Assembly (NCBI GenBank): GCA_039810085.1
Contig: JBDHWG010000020.1
Location: forward strand, 44,059 to 108,058
Length of the DNA stretch: 64,000 nt
Direction: 5' to 3'
Origin: JBDHWG01 sp039810085
GTDB taxonomy: Bacteria; Chloroflexota; Anaerolineae; Epilineales; JAHCIE01
Shown: positions 44,396 through 52,268 of the stretch, in pieces
Numbering within the stretch: position 1 is the first letter of the stretch
Layout of the letters: every line of letters begins with the position of its first letter
The notes under the pieces: generated by a model
Seen by the model: the letters and a program-made list of their open reading frames with translations, nothing else
The model's database searches: none
What the model was told of the DNA's origin: nothing
Translations under genes and position numbers: made by a program

Positions 44396-45220
44396 TTAGG
44401 GTTGAGCGGGCCACAGCCCCTGAGTACACATGATGTAATTGAGGGCCAGGTACGGCTGGCGGCTGTCGTAGGCATCCGCGCCACCAACGGCAACCGTCTT
44501 AGCGTCAGCCGCGCCGGCCACGGTAATCTTCTGCCCCGCAGGAGCGCCCTTCTCGTCCCCCCCGCGCTGACCTATCTGATACGCCGACTGTCCGGGCGCC
44601 TGGCTTCTGTGCAGGGGCGCGCGCCCACGCAGGTCGGGAAGATTGAAGTTAGTACGCCCATCCCCTCCATAGGTGGTGCCTAGAATGGCGAAGAGCGGCT
44701 GGTACTGCTGGATCTGTAGTGTGCGGCCATCGCATATCAGCCAGCCGTCCGGCGCCCAACGAATGGGCCACAGGATGATCTCGCCGATCATCTCCTCCGA
44801 CCATCCCCCGCCGCCGTCCTGTTGCGGATATAGTCCCTCGAGCGCGATGATGTAGTTGACGGCCAGCCATGGTGAGCGGTTGTCGTAGCTGCGGTTGTTG
44901 GGCAGCGGAGTTGTCTTGGCGCCCTGCGCGGCGTTTACGGGAACCTGAACGGCCTTGGCGGAACTGACCTCAGCGCCGCCCTTCTGCCCCAATGGATACG
45001 CCGACAGGCCTGCCCCCTGGCCGGTCCCCACCGCGACGCGCCCGATCAGGTTGGGCAAGGCGAAGGTCGTCTGTCCGTCGCCGCCGAACGTGGTCCCGAC
45101 CAGGCTGTAGAGCGCCTGGTACTGGTTGATCGGGAGCGTCCGGCCGTCACACAGCGCCCAGCCTTTCGGCACGCGAGTGTTAGCCGTCATGATGATCGTG
45201 CCGATAAACGGTTCTTCCAT
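44396..45220 (-). CDS. Double tail-collar domain protein
   Basis: 274 residues with two collar domains. Domain 1 (about 1-135): FIGTIIMTANTRVPKGWALC, DGRTLPINQYQALYSLVG, WLAVNYIIALEGLYP. Domain 2 (about 143-274): MIGEIILWPIRWAPDGWLIC, DGRTLQIQQYQPLFAILG, YLALNYIMCTQGLWP. ATG 45220 follows AAGGAGGACTCACGC. Domain 2 is closer to the single-domain protein downstream, which suggests duplication and fusion. Role unknown. Confidence 0.87.
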   Translation of the reverse strand: MEEPFIGTIIMTANTRVPKGWALCDGRTLPINQYQALYSLVGTTFGGDGQTTFALPNLIGRVAVGTGQGAGLSAYPLGQKGGAEVSSAKAVQVPVNAAQGAKTTPLPNNRSYDNRSPWLAVNYIIALEGLYPQQDGGGGWSEEMIGEIILWPIRWAPDGWLICDGRTLQIQQYQPLFAILGTTYGGDGRTNFNLPDLRGRAPLHRSQAPGQSAYQIGQRGGDEKGAPAGQKITVAGAADAKTVAVGGADAYDSRQPYLALNYIMCTQGLWPAQP

Positions 45221-45340
45221 GCGTGAGTCCTCCTTGAGATGGTTGTCGAGCCGTTGGTCGTGCGACTCCAACAGGCGCAGCAGCGCGCCTGGCAGCACCT
45301 TGTGCGACCAGATTATGCCCTCACACGGGCAAGAACAAGC

Positions 45341-45395
45341 CGATGCTCCTTATATGAGAACGGGTCGTGTAGCTGTTCTCACATAAGGAGCATCG
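45341..45395 (-). promoter_or_regulatory. Long hairpin in the leader of the tail-collar transcript
   Basis: CGATGCTCCTTATATGAGAAC and GTTCTCACATAAGGAGCATCG pair over 21 bp with one wobble or mismatch around a 13-base loop. It lies between the minus-strand promoter at 45505 and the ATG at 45220, so it would be transcribed as part of a leader of about 280 bases and could act as an attenuator or processing site. Confidence 0.5.
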
Positions 45396-45504
45396 ATGAA
45401 TAAGGCTTGGCAATATTGCATGGAACGCGCGCCTTCCCGAACTAGGATACCGACAACGATGAACGACGGGACTGCCGCGTTGCAATTGGAAAAGTCGATA
45501 ACAC

Positions 45505-45533
45505 AGTATATAGTCAAGACAGCCTCCTGTCAA
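45505..45533 (-). promoter_or_regulatory. Consensus promoter for the tail-collar genes
   Basis: On the minus strand TTGACA (45528-45533), 17 bases, TATACT (45505-45510). One of the best promoters in the window. It points at the double collar gene 285 bases downstream. Confidence 0.65.
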
Positions 45534-45622
45534 TAGGTTATCTGTGAATTTCTTCGACACCTCGACGGCGATAACCTCGCTTGGTTTCACTCATCACGAC
45601 ATCTGGTGCTTGTTTTCGAAGC

Positions 45623-45654
45623 AGAAAGCCACCCTCGCGCGAGGGTGGCTTTCT
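45623..45654. terminator. Perfect 16-bp palindrome, bidirectional terminator-like
   Basis: AGAAAGCCACCCTCGC is followed by its exact reverse complement; on the plus strand it ends in TTTCTTATTG. No plus-strand gene is seen just before it, so it may insulate the methyltransferase gene from upstream transcription. Confidence 0.6.
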
Positions 45655-45728
45655 TATTGTCTTTTGGGCGTTGCGGTATGCTTTGTGCTATAGGGGAGAA
45701 TAGCTGCCAAAAAAGGTGATAAGTGGTG

Positions 45729-46511
45729 ATGAATGCCAAACCAAGTTATCTCAGTGAGAAATACGCACAGGCCTTCCTGGATTCAACGGTCGCCGACGCC
45801 TACCAATACCGCCCTCGCTACCCCCACGCGGTGATCCGCTTCCTCGGCTCGCTGTTGTGCGACAGCCCCCGCCGCGTCCTGGACGCCGGCTGCGGCACGG
45901 GCTTCCTCACGCGCCGCCTGGTGCAGGTCGCCGACGCGGTGGACGCCGTCGACTTCTCACAAGCGATGATCGAGCGCGGGCGGCGTCTGCCTAACGGGGC
46001 GCATCCAGCGCTGCGCTGGATCGTGGGGCGCATGGAGGATGTGCCCCTGGTCGGCCCGTACGCCCTGATTACGTGCGCCGAGAGCCTGCACTGGATGGCA
46101 TGGGACGTGGTGCTGCCGCGCTTCGAGCGCCTGCTGTCGCCACGCGGCGTGCTGACGATCCTCGAGATGGGCGAGATGCCCTTGCCGTGGAGCGATGGGC
46201 TGCGGGAGATCATCCGCTGGTTCTCGACGAACCAGGAGTATCAGCCGCTGGACTTGAGCAGCGAGCTGACGCGGCGGGGCTTGTTCGTCGAGCAGGGCCG
46301 GCGGCGCTTCGGCCCGACGCCGTTCATCCAGCCCGTCGAAGCGTACATCGAGTCGTTCCACGGGCGGGCGTCATTCTCGCGGGCGCGCATGTCGCCGGGC
46401 GAGGCGAGCGCGTTCGACCAGGCGGTGCGCGACCTAGTCACGCCCCACGTCGGCGAGACGGTGACGCTCCAAATATACACCGACGTGATCTGGGGCAAGC
46501 CGCTGAGCTAA
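45729..46511 (+). CDS. Class I SAM-dependent methyltransferase
   Basis: 260 residues. VLDAGCGTGFLTRRLVQVAD is motif I, AVDFSQAMIERG the acidic strand, and LITCAESLHWMAWDVVLPRF fits motif II. ATG 45729 follows AAGGTGATAAG; two in-frame GTG codons precede it. Substrate unknown. Next to a WYL regulator on the same strand but with a separate promoter between them. Confidence 0.85.
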   Translation: MNAKPSYLSEKYAQAFLDSTVADAYQYRPRYPHAVIRFLGSLLCDSPRRVLDAGCGTGFLTRRLVQVADAVDAVDFSQAMIERGRRLPNGAHPALRWIVGRMEDVPLVGPYALITCAESLHWMAWDVVLPRFERLLSPRGVLTILEMGEMPLPWSDGLREIIRWFSTNQEYQPLDLSSELTRRGLFVEQGRRRFGPTPFIQPVEAYIESFHGRASFSRARMSPGEASAFDQAVRDLVTPHVGETVTLQIYTDVIWGKPLS

Positions 46512-46555
46512 GCCGTCATGCTGAGCGTCAGCAAAGCATTCCCGACGGCATCGGG

Positions 46556-46584
46556 TTGGAGTCCGTGCGGCGATGGCGTATACT
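46556..46584 (+). promoter_or_regulatory. Promoter of the WYL regulator
   Basis: TTGGAG (46556-46561), 17 bases, TATACT (46579-46584), 22 bases before ATG 46607. Confidence 0.6.
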
Positions 46585-46606
46585 CAAGGCAGGAACGGAG
46601 CCAGCC

Positions 46607-47548
46607 ATGAACCGCACGGACCGCCTGCTCGCCATCACCCTGGAGCTGCACGCCCACCGCTACACTCGCGCCGAGGACCTCGCTACGCAGTTCGAGGTCA
46701 GCGTCCGCACGGTCTACCGCGACATCGAGGCGCTGTGCGAGGCGGGCGTTCCGGTCGTCGCCACGCCGGGTTATGGCTACTCCCTCGCCGAAGGCTACTT
46801 CCTCGCGCCGGTGATGCTCACCGCCGACGAGGCCGGCATGCTGCTGCTTGGCGCGGCCTTCGTCGCCGACCAGGTCGATGCGCCGTACCGCGACGCTGTG
46901 CAGACGGCGCAGAAGAAGATCGAGAAGATTCTGCCGGAGGCGACGCGCGCCGAGGTGGACTTTCTGCGCGACTCGTTCCGCTTCATGAGCAGCATTCGCC
47001 CGCGCGACCCGGCCGTCGAGGCGCGGCTGACCCTCATCCGCCGCGCCATCCGCGCCCACGAGGTGCTCCACCTGCATTACCACGCCCGCCACGGCGAGCC
47101 GGGCGAGCGCGATGTCGAGCCCCACGGCCTGGTGCAGGTGAGCGGGGCGTGGCTCCTGGCCGCGTACTGCCGCGTTCGGGAGGACATGCGCGGCTTCCGC
47201 CTGGACCGCATCGACCACGCCGCGCCGACCGGCGAACACTTCATCCGCCGTCAGAACTTCTCGGTGCGCCGCCCACACCCGATGGAGTATGGCGACATCG
47301 AGGTGCGCGTCCTCGTGCCGGACGCCATGCTGCGCTGGGTGCGGGAGAACCGCCACTTCACGTGGGTTGACGAGGAGCCGCACCCGGACGGCGCGGTGAT
47401 GGTCTTCCGCCCCCGCTCGCTGCGCGAGATGCTGCCCTGGCTGCTCTCCTGGGGGCCGGACGTTGCTGTCCTGTCGCCGCCGGAGATGCAGCAAGCCCTC
47501 CGCGACGCGGCCAGCGCCCTCCTCGCCCGCTACGATGGTGGCGGATAG
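46607..47548 (+). CDS. WYL-domain transcriptional regulator
   Basis: 313 residues. N-terminal helix-turn-helix (RAEDLATQFEVSVRTVYRDI followed by EALCEAG), a WYL-type ligand-binding domain at about 140-205 (VLHLHYHARHGEPGERDVEP, GAWLLAAYCRVREDMRGFRL) and a WCX extension. Such proteins sense nucleic acids or nucleotide ligands and act as repressors or activators. The target may be the adjacent methyltransferase or its own gene. Confidence 0.9.
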   Translation: MNRTDRLLAITLELHAHRYTRAEDLATQFEVSVRTVYRDIEALCEAGVPVVATPGYGYSLAEGYFLAPVMLTADEAGMLLLGAAFVADQVDAPYRDAVQTAQKKIEKILPEATRAEVDFLRDSFRFMSSIRPRDPAVEARLTLIRRAIRAHEVLHLHYHARHGEPGERDVEPHGLVQVSGAWLLAAYCRVREDMRGFRLDRIDHAAPTGEHFIRRQNFSVRRPHPMEYGDIEVRVLVPDAMLRWVRENRHFTWVDEEPHPDGAVMVFRPRSLREMLPWLLSWGPDVAVLSPPEMQQALRDAASALLARYDGGG

Positions 47549-47665
47549 CGGGTGGCGGATGGCGGATGGCAGATAGCCGATGGCAGATGGCGGATGGCAG
47601 ATAGCCGATGGCGGATAGCCGATAGCTGATAGCTGATAGCTGATAGCTGATGGCGGAGGGCGGAT
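47545..47665. repeat. Tandem low-complexity repeat (GATGGCGGATGGCAGATAGCC type)
   Basis: About a dozen 7- to 10-base units of the kinds GATGGCG, GATGGCAG, GATAGCC and GATAGCT in series, between the WYL stop and the EVE gene. Noncoding. Confidence 0.8.
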
Positions 47666-47667
47666 GG

Positions 47668-48084
47668 CTAGGTTGACTGCATGGCGCGGGCGATGCGCTC
47701 GAAGTCGGCCTGGCCTACTTCGAACAGGCCGCGGCGGAATGGGAAGCCCCAACGCTGCTTGTCCACAATGAAATCCAGCTCGGCGATGATCCCCGCGATG
47801 GGTGTCTCCACGCACGGTAGGTACTCGACCGCGCGCCGCCACGGGTGGAAGGCCGGCGTCATCTCGGCCTGGTAGGACGCGTCGTCTGCGACCCGGCCCA
47901 GCGCCGTGAAGCGCCGGAGTGGCTCGCCGTCGGGGTAGTCGGTGCGCGGCGAGTAGAAGACAATCATGTCGCCCTGCGCCAGCCGACGCAGCGTCGTGTT
48001 CTTGCCGTGGTTCGCCTGGGTGAACCCACCGGCCACCCCGCGCTGGACGTGGCTGCGGGACACCGTGTTAATCCAATAGCGCAT
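47668..48084 (-). CDS. EVE (PUA-like) domain protein
   Basis: 138 residues. MRYWINTVSRSHVQRGVAGG and FTQANHGKNTTLRRLAQGDM are the start of an EVE domain, and WGFPFRRGLFEVGQADFERI its end. EVE domains bind modified bases in DNA or RNA and often accompany defence or restriction genes; here no such partner is adjacent. ATG 48084 follows GGGAGG; an upstream GTG is possible. Confidence 0.88.
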   Translation of the reverse strand: MRYWINTVSRSHVQRGVAGGFTQANHGKNTTLRRLAQGDMIVFYSPRTDYPDGEPLRRFTALGRVADDASYQAEMTPAFHPWRRAVEYLPCVETPIAGIIAELDFIVDKQRWGFPFRRGLFEVGQADFERIARAMQST

Positions 48085-48104
48085 CCTCACCTCCCTTGCT
48101 CAGA

Positions 48105-48180
48105 TGAGAACCACGGAATACACTGAACACACGGAAAGAGCTTTCTCAAATCCGTGTATTCAGTGCCTTCTGTGGTGAAC
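48105..48180. repeat. Inverted repeat, CCACGGAAGGCAC family
   Basis: GAACCACGGAATACACTGAA and CAGTGCCTTCTGTGGTGAAC form the arms of a hairpin. Copies at 24090 and 60518. Lies between two minus-strand genes. Confidence 0.6.
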
Positions 48181-48187
48181 CTCTCGG

Positions 48188-48535
48188 TTACGCCTGCTGC
48201 GGCTGGCGCAGCTCGAGCATGTAGAGCGTCTGGCCGGAGGGGTCGCGGGTGGTGAAGACGCGGCCAAACGGCATGTCCTGGATGGGCGAGACATCGGTGG
48301 CACTCTGCGCCAGATCCGTCCGCGCCGCCTCGGCGTCCGACACGAACCACCACAGCTCGATGTCGCCACCCTCGCGCTCCGACAGCGCCAGGTTCGCCGC
48401 GCCGGGGCCGGACTTGAACTGGACAAAGCCGGGCTGCTGATCCTCGATCTCCAGACCGAGGGTTTGCGTGTAGAAGGGGATCGCCTCGGCGACACTGGGA
48501 ACGTGCAGCAGAACGAAATTCAAACCGTATGCCAT
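48188..48535 (-). CDS. VOC-family (glyoxalase/bleomycin-resistance fold) protein
   Basis: 115 residues. VLLHVPSVAEAIPFYTQTLG, LEIEDQQPGFVQFKSGPGAA and DPSGQTLYMLELRQ give one VOC unit with a beta-alpha-beta-beta-beta pair. ATG 48535 follows TCAGGAGGCAAGGTC. Enzymatic role unknown. Confidence 0.83.
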   Translation of the reverse strand: MAYGLNFVLLHVPSVAEAIPFYTQTLGLEIEDQQPGFVQFKSGPGAANLALSEREGGDIELWWFVSDAEAARTDLAQSATDVSPIQDMPFGRVFTTRDPSGQTLYMLELRQPQQA

Positions 48536-48718
48536 GACCTTGCCTCCTGAAGTTCTCTTGATGGTTGTCCACTCGACTATGCTTAGTATCTCACAGCTGA
48601 GTGACAACCCTATGTCAGGAGCAAAATCGAGCCTGCCAATTTTCGAGAAATAGGCAACGCCGGGTCGGCCCATAAGCCAATCCGGCGTCGCGATTCCTGT
48701 TCAATTGAGGCCGTCGCG

Positions 48719-49255
48719 CTAATCCTTGGGCGTGCTTTTGATGAGGTGGTCCAGCAGGCGGCCGAAGCCCGTGCCGTCGTCCAGCCCGTAGCCGGCCAGG
48801 AACACCGAGCGCGTGGCGTGGAAGCCGACGTAGTCAGCGCGCACCTCGGACTCGCGCCACGTCTTGTCCACCAGGACGCACGCCTTGACCGACTTGGCCC
48901 CGGCCTTCGCCAGCTCCCGCTTGAGGAAAGCCATCGTCTCACCCGACGTCATCAGCGGCCGGGCGATAATCACGTGCGCCCCCGGTATCACCTTCTCGGC
49001 CCCGTCGAGGTAGACCAGCTTGCGGCCCTGCGGCCCCTCGACCATGTCCACTAGGACGAACTTGGCCGGCAGATTCGGGTTGATAGCGCGGCTGAGCGCA
49101 CCGAAGAAGTAGAGCACTGACGACACGCGGGCCGTTGTCACGAAAACGAGCGGGCCTGTCCCTACGTAATCCAGGGAGATCTCCCGCCCCAGTTTCTGAA
49201 CCGCATCCTCGATTTCATCGGCAGAACGCGCGACTGTCCATGAATCGTCCCACAT
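48719..49255 (-). CDS. Hypoxanthine phosphoribosyltransferase-like protein with altered PRPP loop
   Basis: 178 residues. The fold matches HPRT: ISLDYVGTGPLVFVTTARVS, LVDMVEGPQGRKLVYLDGAE and the end YVGFHATRSVFLAGYGLDDG. The PRPP-loop position reads HVIIARPLMTSGETMAFLKR, where the usual pair of acidic residues before the T-[ST]-G-x-T loop is replaced by AR-PL, so catalysis may be lost or changed. ATG 49255 follows GGGAGGTGACTGCC. It could be a sensor or a moonlighting PRTase-fold protein. Confidence 0.75.
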   Translation of the reverse strand: MWDDSWTVARSADEIEDAVQKLGREISLDYVGTGPLVFVTTARVSSVLYFFGALSRAINPNLPAKFVLVDMVEGPQGRKLVYLDGAEKVIPGAHVIIARPLMTSGETMAFLKRELAKAGAKSVKACVLVDKTWRESEVRADYVGFHATRSVFLAGYGLDDGTGFGRLLDHLIKSTPKD

Positions 49256-49439
49256 GGCAGTCACCTCCCTCAGCAGGCGCTCGGAATTCCAGGCTAAATG
49301 GTGCAGCGCCCCGCTTTCTGTGCGCCCCAATTGTACCGCACTCCGTTCTTGTGGGCAATTTACCCATACGTTTCCTGAAATTGGCTGTCTTTGTAGAATA
49401 TAGGGAGTCTGGCGTAGGATTTCGCCCTCACAATGTCGA

Positions 49440-49468
49440 TTCTGAGCTGTCTCCAACGACGATATAGT
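49440..49468 (+). promoter_or_regulatory. Promoter of the PhnB-like/DHFR-like unit
   Basis: TTCTGA (49440-49445), 17 bases, TATAGT (49463-49468). Confidence 0.45.
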
Positions 49469-49525
49469 GTAAGCAGTCCATAACAGGAGAAGCTGATGAC
49501 AACGCCCCAGAATGAGGAGGTAACG

Positions 49526-49999
49526 ATGCAGAAAATCACGACGTTCTTGACGTTCGACAACCAGGCGGAGGAAGCTGTCAATCTCTACGTCTCGACGTTC
49601 AAGAATTCACGGATTCTGAGCGCCACCCGCTATGGGGAGGCCGGGCCGGGACCGGCGGGGTCCCTCATGTCGTGTGAATTCGAGCTTGAGGGACAGAAGT
49701 TTATGGCCCTCAACGGCGGCCCGACCTTTTCCTTCGCTGAGGGCATCTCACTCTTTGTGAGTTGTGAGACGCAGGCCGAGGTGGACGAGTTGTGGGAAAA
49801 GCTCTCCGCCGGTGGCGAGCCAGGCCCCTGCGGTTGGCTCAAGGACCGGTTCGGCGTATCCTGGCAGATTATCCCGACAGCCCTGGGCGAAATGCTGGGG
49901 GACCCGGACCCACAAAAGGCGGGCCGAACGATGCGGGCCATGCTTCAGATGCACAAGATTGATATCGCCGGCTTGAGGCGAGCCTACCAAGGCCAGTGA
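49526..49999 (+). CDS. PhnB-like VOC protein (3-demethylubiquinone-methyltransferase family)
   Basis: 157 residues. MQKITTFLTFDNQAEEAVNL and STFKNSRILSATRYGEAGPG are the family start, with the later DRFGVSWQIIPTALGEMLGD. The name is historical and does not imply methyl transfer. ATG 49526 has AGGAGG; ATG 49496 is an alternative with AGGAGA. Confidence 0.87.
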   Translation: MQKITTFLTFDNQAEEAVNLYVSTFKNSRILSATRYGEAGPGPAGSLMSCEFELEGQKFMALNGGPTFSFAEGISLFVSCETQAEVDELWEKLSAGGEPGPCGWLKDRFGVSWQIIPTALGEMLGDPDPQKAGRTMRAMLQMHKIDIAGLRRAYQGQ

Positions 50000-50039
50000 G
50001 CGATTGTATCCTCTTTACCCGCAGCAAGGAGAACACGAC

Positions 50040-50645
50040 ATGCGTAAGTTGATCGTTTCGGAGTTTGTTTCGTTGGATGGCGTTATGCAAGCGCCGGGCG
50101 GACCGGAGGAAGACACGGACGGCGGCTTCACGCACGGCGGCTGGACCGGCCCATACTGGCATGATGATATCGGCGCTTACTTCTTTCAGGCAATGAGCGA
50201 ATGCGATACCTTTCTGCTAGGACGCAAGACCTGGCAGGGGCATGGAGCTGCATTTGAACCTATGCCCGAGGGTAACCCGTTTGGCGATGTCATGAACAGC
50301 AAGCGCAAGTACGTTGTCTCGACCACGCTGAAATCGGCCTCAGCCTGGCGCAACTCCACCATCATCAGCGACAATGTCGTCGAGGAGGTGCGCAAGCTCA
50401 AGGAACAGGCCGGTAAGGACATCTACGTCGATGGCAGCAGCGTGTTGGTGCATACGCTGGCGCAGCACGATCTAGTGGATGAATACAGCCTGCTCGTGTA
50501 CCCGGTGGTCCTGGGCGGCGGCAAGCGGGTGTTCCCGGCTGGGTATTACACCGGTCTCAAGCTGGTCGAAACCAGGGCCTTCCCGTCGGGCGTCGTTTTG
50601 ATGCGCTACGAGCCTGACAAGAGCCAAAAGCCTGTCGAGCACTAA
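50040..50645 (+). CDS. Dihydrofolate reductase family (RibD C-terminal-like) protein
   Basis: 201 residues. RKLIVSEFVSLDGVMQAPGG, TFLLGRKTWQGHG and DEYSLLVYPVVLGGGKRVFP are the YyaP/RibD-C pattern of stand-alone reductases often linked to stress or drug resistance. ATG 50040 follows AAGGAG. Forms a two-gene unit with the PhnB-like gene. Confidence 0.87.
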   Translation: MRKLIVSEFVSLDGVMQAPGGPEEDTDGGFTHGGWTGPYWHDDIGAYFFQAMSECDTFLLGRKTWQGHGAAFEPMPEGNPFGDVMNSKRKYVVSTTLKSASAWRNSTIISDNVVEEVRKLKEQAGKDIYVDGSSVLVHTLAQHDLVDEYSLLVYPVVLGGGKRVFPAGYYTGLKLVETRAFPSGVVLMRYEPDKSQKPVEH

Positions 50646-50665
50646 CGAGTTTAGAGTTTCAACAC

Positions 50666-50700
50666 AACACGAGGGGGCAGCTTGTCTGCTCCCTCGTGTT
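50666..50700. terminator. Bidirectional terminator between convergent genes
   Basis: A 15-bp stem (AACACGAGGGGGCAG with CTGCTCCCTCGTGTT) around a five-base loop, with the AT-rich AGTTTCAACAC on one side and CGACTTT on the other. Confidence 0.7.
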
Positions 50701-50705
50701 CGACT

Positions 50706-52100
50706 TTACCGACCGGCAGCCGGGGCTGGGAGCGGGGCTTCTGGCGGCGGGGCCGCGACGACGGCTGGAGTCGCGCCGCGCCCGCGCCAGCCCTGCCACA
50801 GGGCGAGGACCGCCGCGCCCGTCCCGAACAAGGTGATGACGATGCTCACGAACGCGCCGAAGAATGGCACGTAGCTCGCCAGGGCGACCAGGATCGTCAG
50901 CACGACGACGCCCAGCACCAGCGGCCAGTAGCGGCTCTCCGACAGGTGCGCGCGGCGGCCCAGCAGCCAGCGGCCCAGGGCGAGGCCAATGATAATCTTG
51001 CTCAGCCAGGTGAGGATCGCCCAGAAGCCGACGATGACCGTGCCGATGGCGATGAGACTGCCCGCGAAGGCGAACGCGCCTAGGCTGCCGAGTTGCGCGA
51101 TGCCAAGCAGGATGGCGACGATCACGGCGATGCCCGCCACAAAGATGACCAGCACCGGGACGGCGATGATGGCGACGACGGACCAGCCCAGGGACGCCAG
51201 GGGGTGGCCGCGGAGCGCGGCAACGGCGCGGTTCATGAAGCCGGGGAAGAGCGCCATCATGACCAGGCCGACGATGAGCAGCGTGACCAGTTCGGTGAGC
51301 AGTCGGATGACGAAGGTGAGCGGCGAGGCTTCCTCCGCCGCCTGCTGCGCCTGCTGCTGAGCCGTCTGATCCGGCTCGCGGCGCTGCGCCCCGTTCGCAA
51401 TCTGCGCGCCGGACGCAATCTGGGCGTCAACGGGGCTGATGTAATTCAACGCGCCGCCGATCTGGGCCTGACCGCCGAGGACGAGGCCGGGCGCGATGCG
51501 CTGGATGGGCGTTCGCGGCGTTGTGCCCTGGGGCATGAACATCGCCGGGTCAAAGCCCGAGTCCTGGGACCCGCCCACCCGGAGGCTCACGTTCTGCTTG
51601 ACCGTGCCGTCGATCTCGACCGCGTTGTGGCTGCCCAGGTAGTTGCGGCCGACCGTTCCACCGAGGACGGCCTGAGTAGAGCCGAGGACGGCGTCGCCGG
51701 CAATCTGGCTGCCGGGCGCTGCCTGGACGTTGTAGCCAGCCGAGACGAGGTCCCGCCCGATGCGCGCGTTCGGGCCGACGACGATGGAGTAGCCGGCGGC
51801 CCGCGCCGTCCCGCCGACCGTGCCGTTGATGGTGACTGTCGCACCGGCGGCGTTCAGGTTGCCGGTGATTGTGCCGTTGACGACGATCTCCTGCCCCCAG
51901 GCCACGACGTCGCCCTTGACCGTGCCGTTGACGGCGATGAGGCTGCCGCTGAGGTAGACGTCGTCGTCGATGGTCTCGCCCTCAGCGACGATGGCTGAGG
52001 AACCGCTACGGAACTCGGCCGCGTGGGACGTCGGGGCGACGAACGCGAACGCCAGGAGAAGGGTCACAATGAGGATGCCGCGCCAGAGCGAGTGTTTCAT
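50706..52100 (-). CDS. Polymer-forming (bactofilin-like) repeat protein with C-terminal membrane domain
   Basis: 464 residues. Signal peptide 1-28 (ILIVTLLLAFAFVAPTSHAA), a long repetitive beta region (about 40-235) with VYLSGSLIAVNGTVKGDVVA and IVVNGTITGNLNAAGATVTI, each turn NGTVxGD-like as in bactofilin, then about four to five membrane spans (about 265-430). ATG 52100 with GTGAGGGACTATC. It may form a surface or periplasmic lattice anchored in the membrane. Downstream of a consensus -10 at 52157-52162. Confidence 0.82.
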   Translation of the reverse strand: MKHSLWRGILIVTLLLAFAFVAPTSHAAEFRSGSSAIVAEGETIDDDVYLSGSLIAVNGTVKGDVVAWGQEIVVNGTITGNLNAAGATVTINGTVGGTARAAGYSIVVGPNARIGRDLVSAGYNVQAAPGSQIAGDAVLGSTQAVLGGTVGRNYLGSHNAVEIDGTVKQNVSLRVGGSQDSGFDPAMFMPQGTTPRTPIQRIAPGLVLGGQAQIGGALNYISPVDAQIASGAQIANGAQRREPDQTAQQQAQQAAEEASPLTFVIRLLTELVTLLIVGLVMMALFPGFMNRAVAALRGHPLASLGWSVVAIIAVPVLVIFVAGIAVIVAILLGIAQLGSLGAFAFAGSLIAIGTVIVGFWAILTWLSKIIIGLALGRWLLGRRAHLSESRYWPLVLGVVVLTILVALASYVPFFGAFVSIVITLFGTGAAVLALWQGWRGRGATPAVVAAPPPEAPLPAPAAGR

Positions 52101-52156
52101 GATAGTCCCTCACAGTTGAAAAGCATTGCGGCGGCGAAGAGGCTTGCCCCAATTCC

Positions 52157-52162
52157 ATTATA
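52157..52162 (-). promoter_or_regulatory. -10 box of the bactofilin-like gene
   Basis: TATAAT on the minus strand at 52157-52162, about 57 bases upstream of ATG 52100. The -35 is weak. Confidence 0.4.
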
Positions 52163-52268
52163 CTCTATGTCGCGGCCCTATGCGCGTTCTAGTCGCCTTT
52201 TTCTTTCCTAAGCGCCATTTTGGTTGACTTTGCGCCTGGAAGGCCCCATAATCAACGCTTTGTTGCCA

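Larger units (their letters stand above)
45221..45728. other. Regulatory intergenic region with low GC
   Basis: 508 bases without a convincing gene, clearly lower in GC than its surroundings. It contains a minus-strand promoter (45505-45533), a 21-bp hairpin (45341-45395) and a palindromic terminator-like element (45623-45654). Short minus-strand open frames here look noncoding. Confidence 0.55.

Noticed and set aside
43917..45220. Prophage remnant
   Set aside because: Only collar proteins are present. No integrase, portal, capsid or attachment site is visible.
45321..45590. Short minus-strand frame with Cys residues in the collar leader
   Set aside because: It includes both hairpin arms and the promoter, has no ribosome site near the start, and no protein-like pattern.
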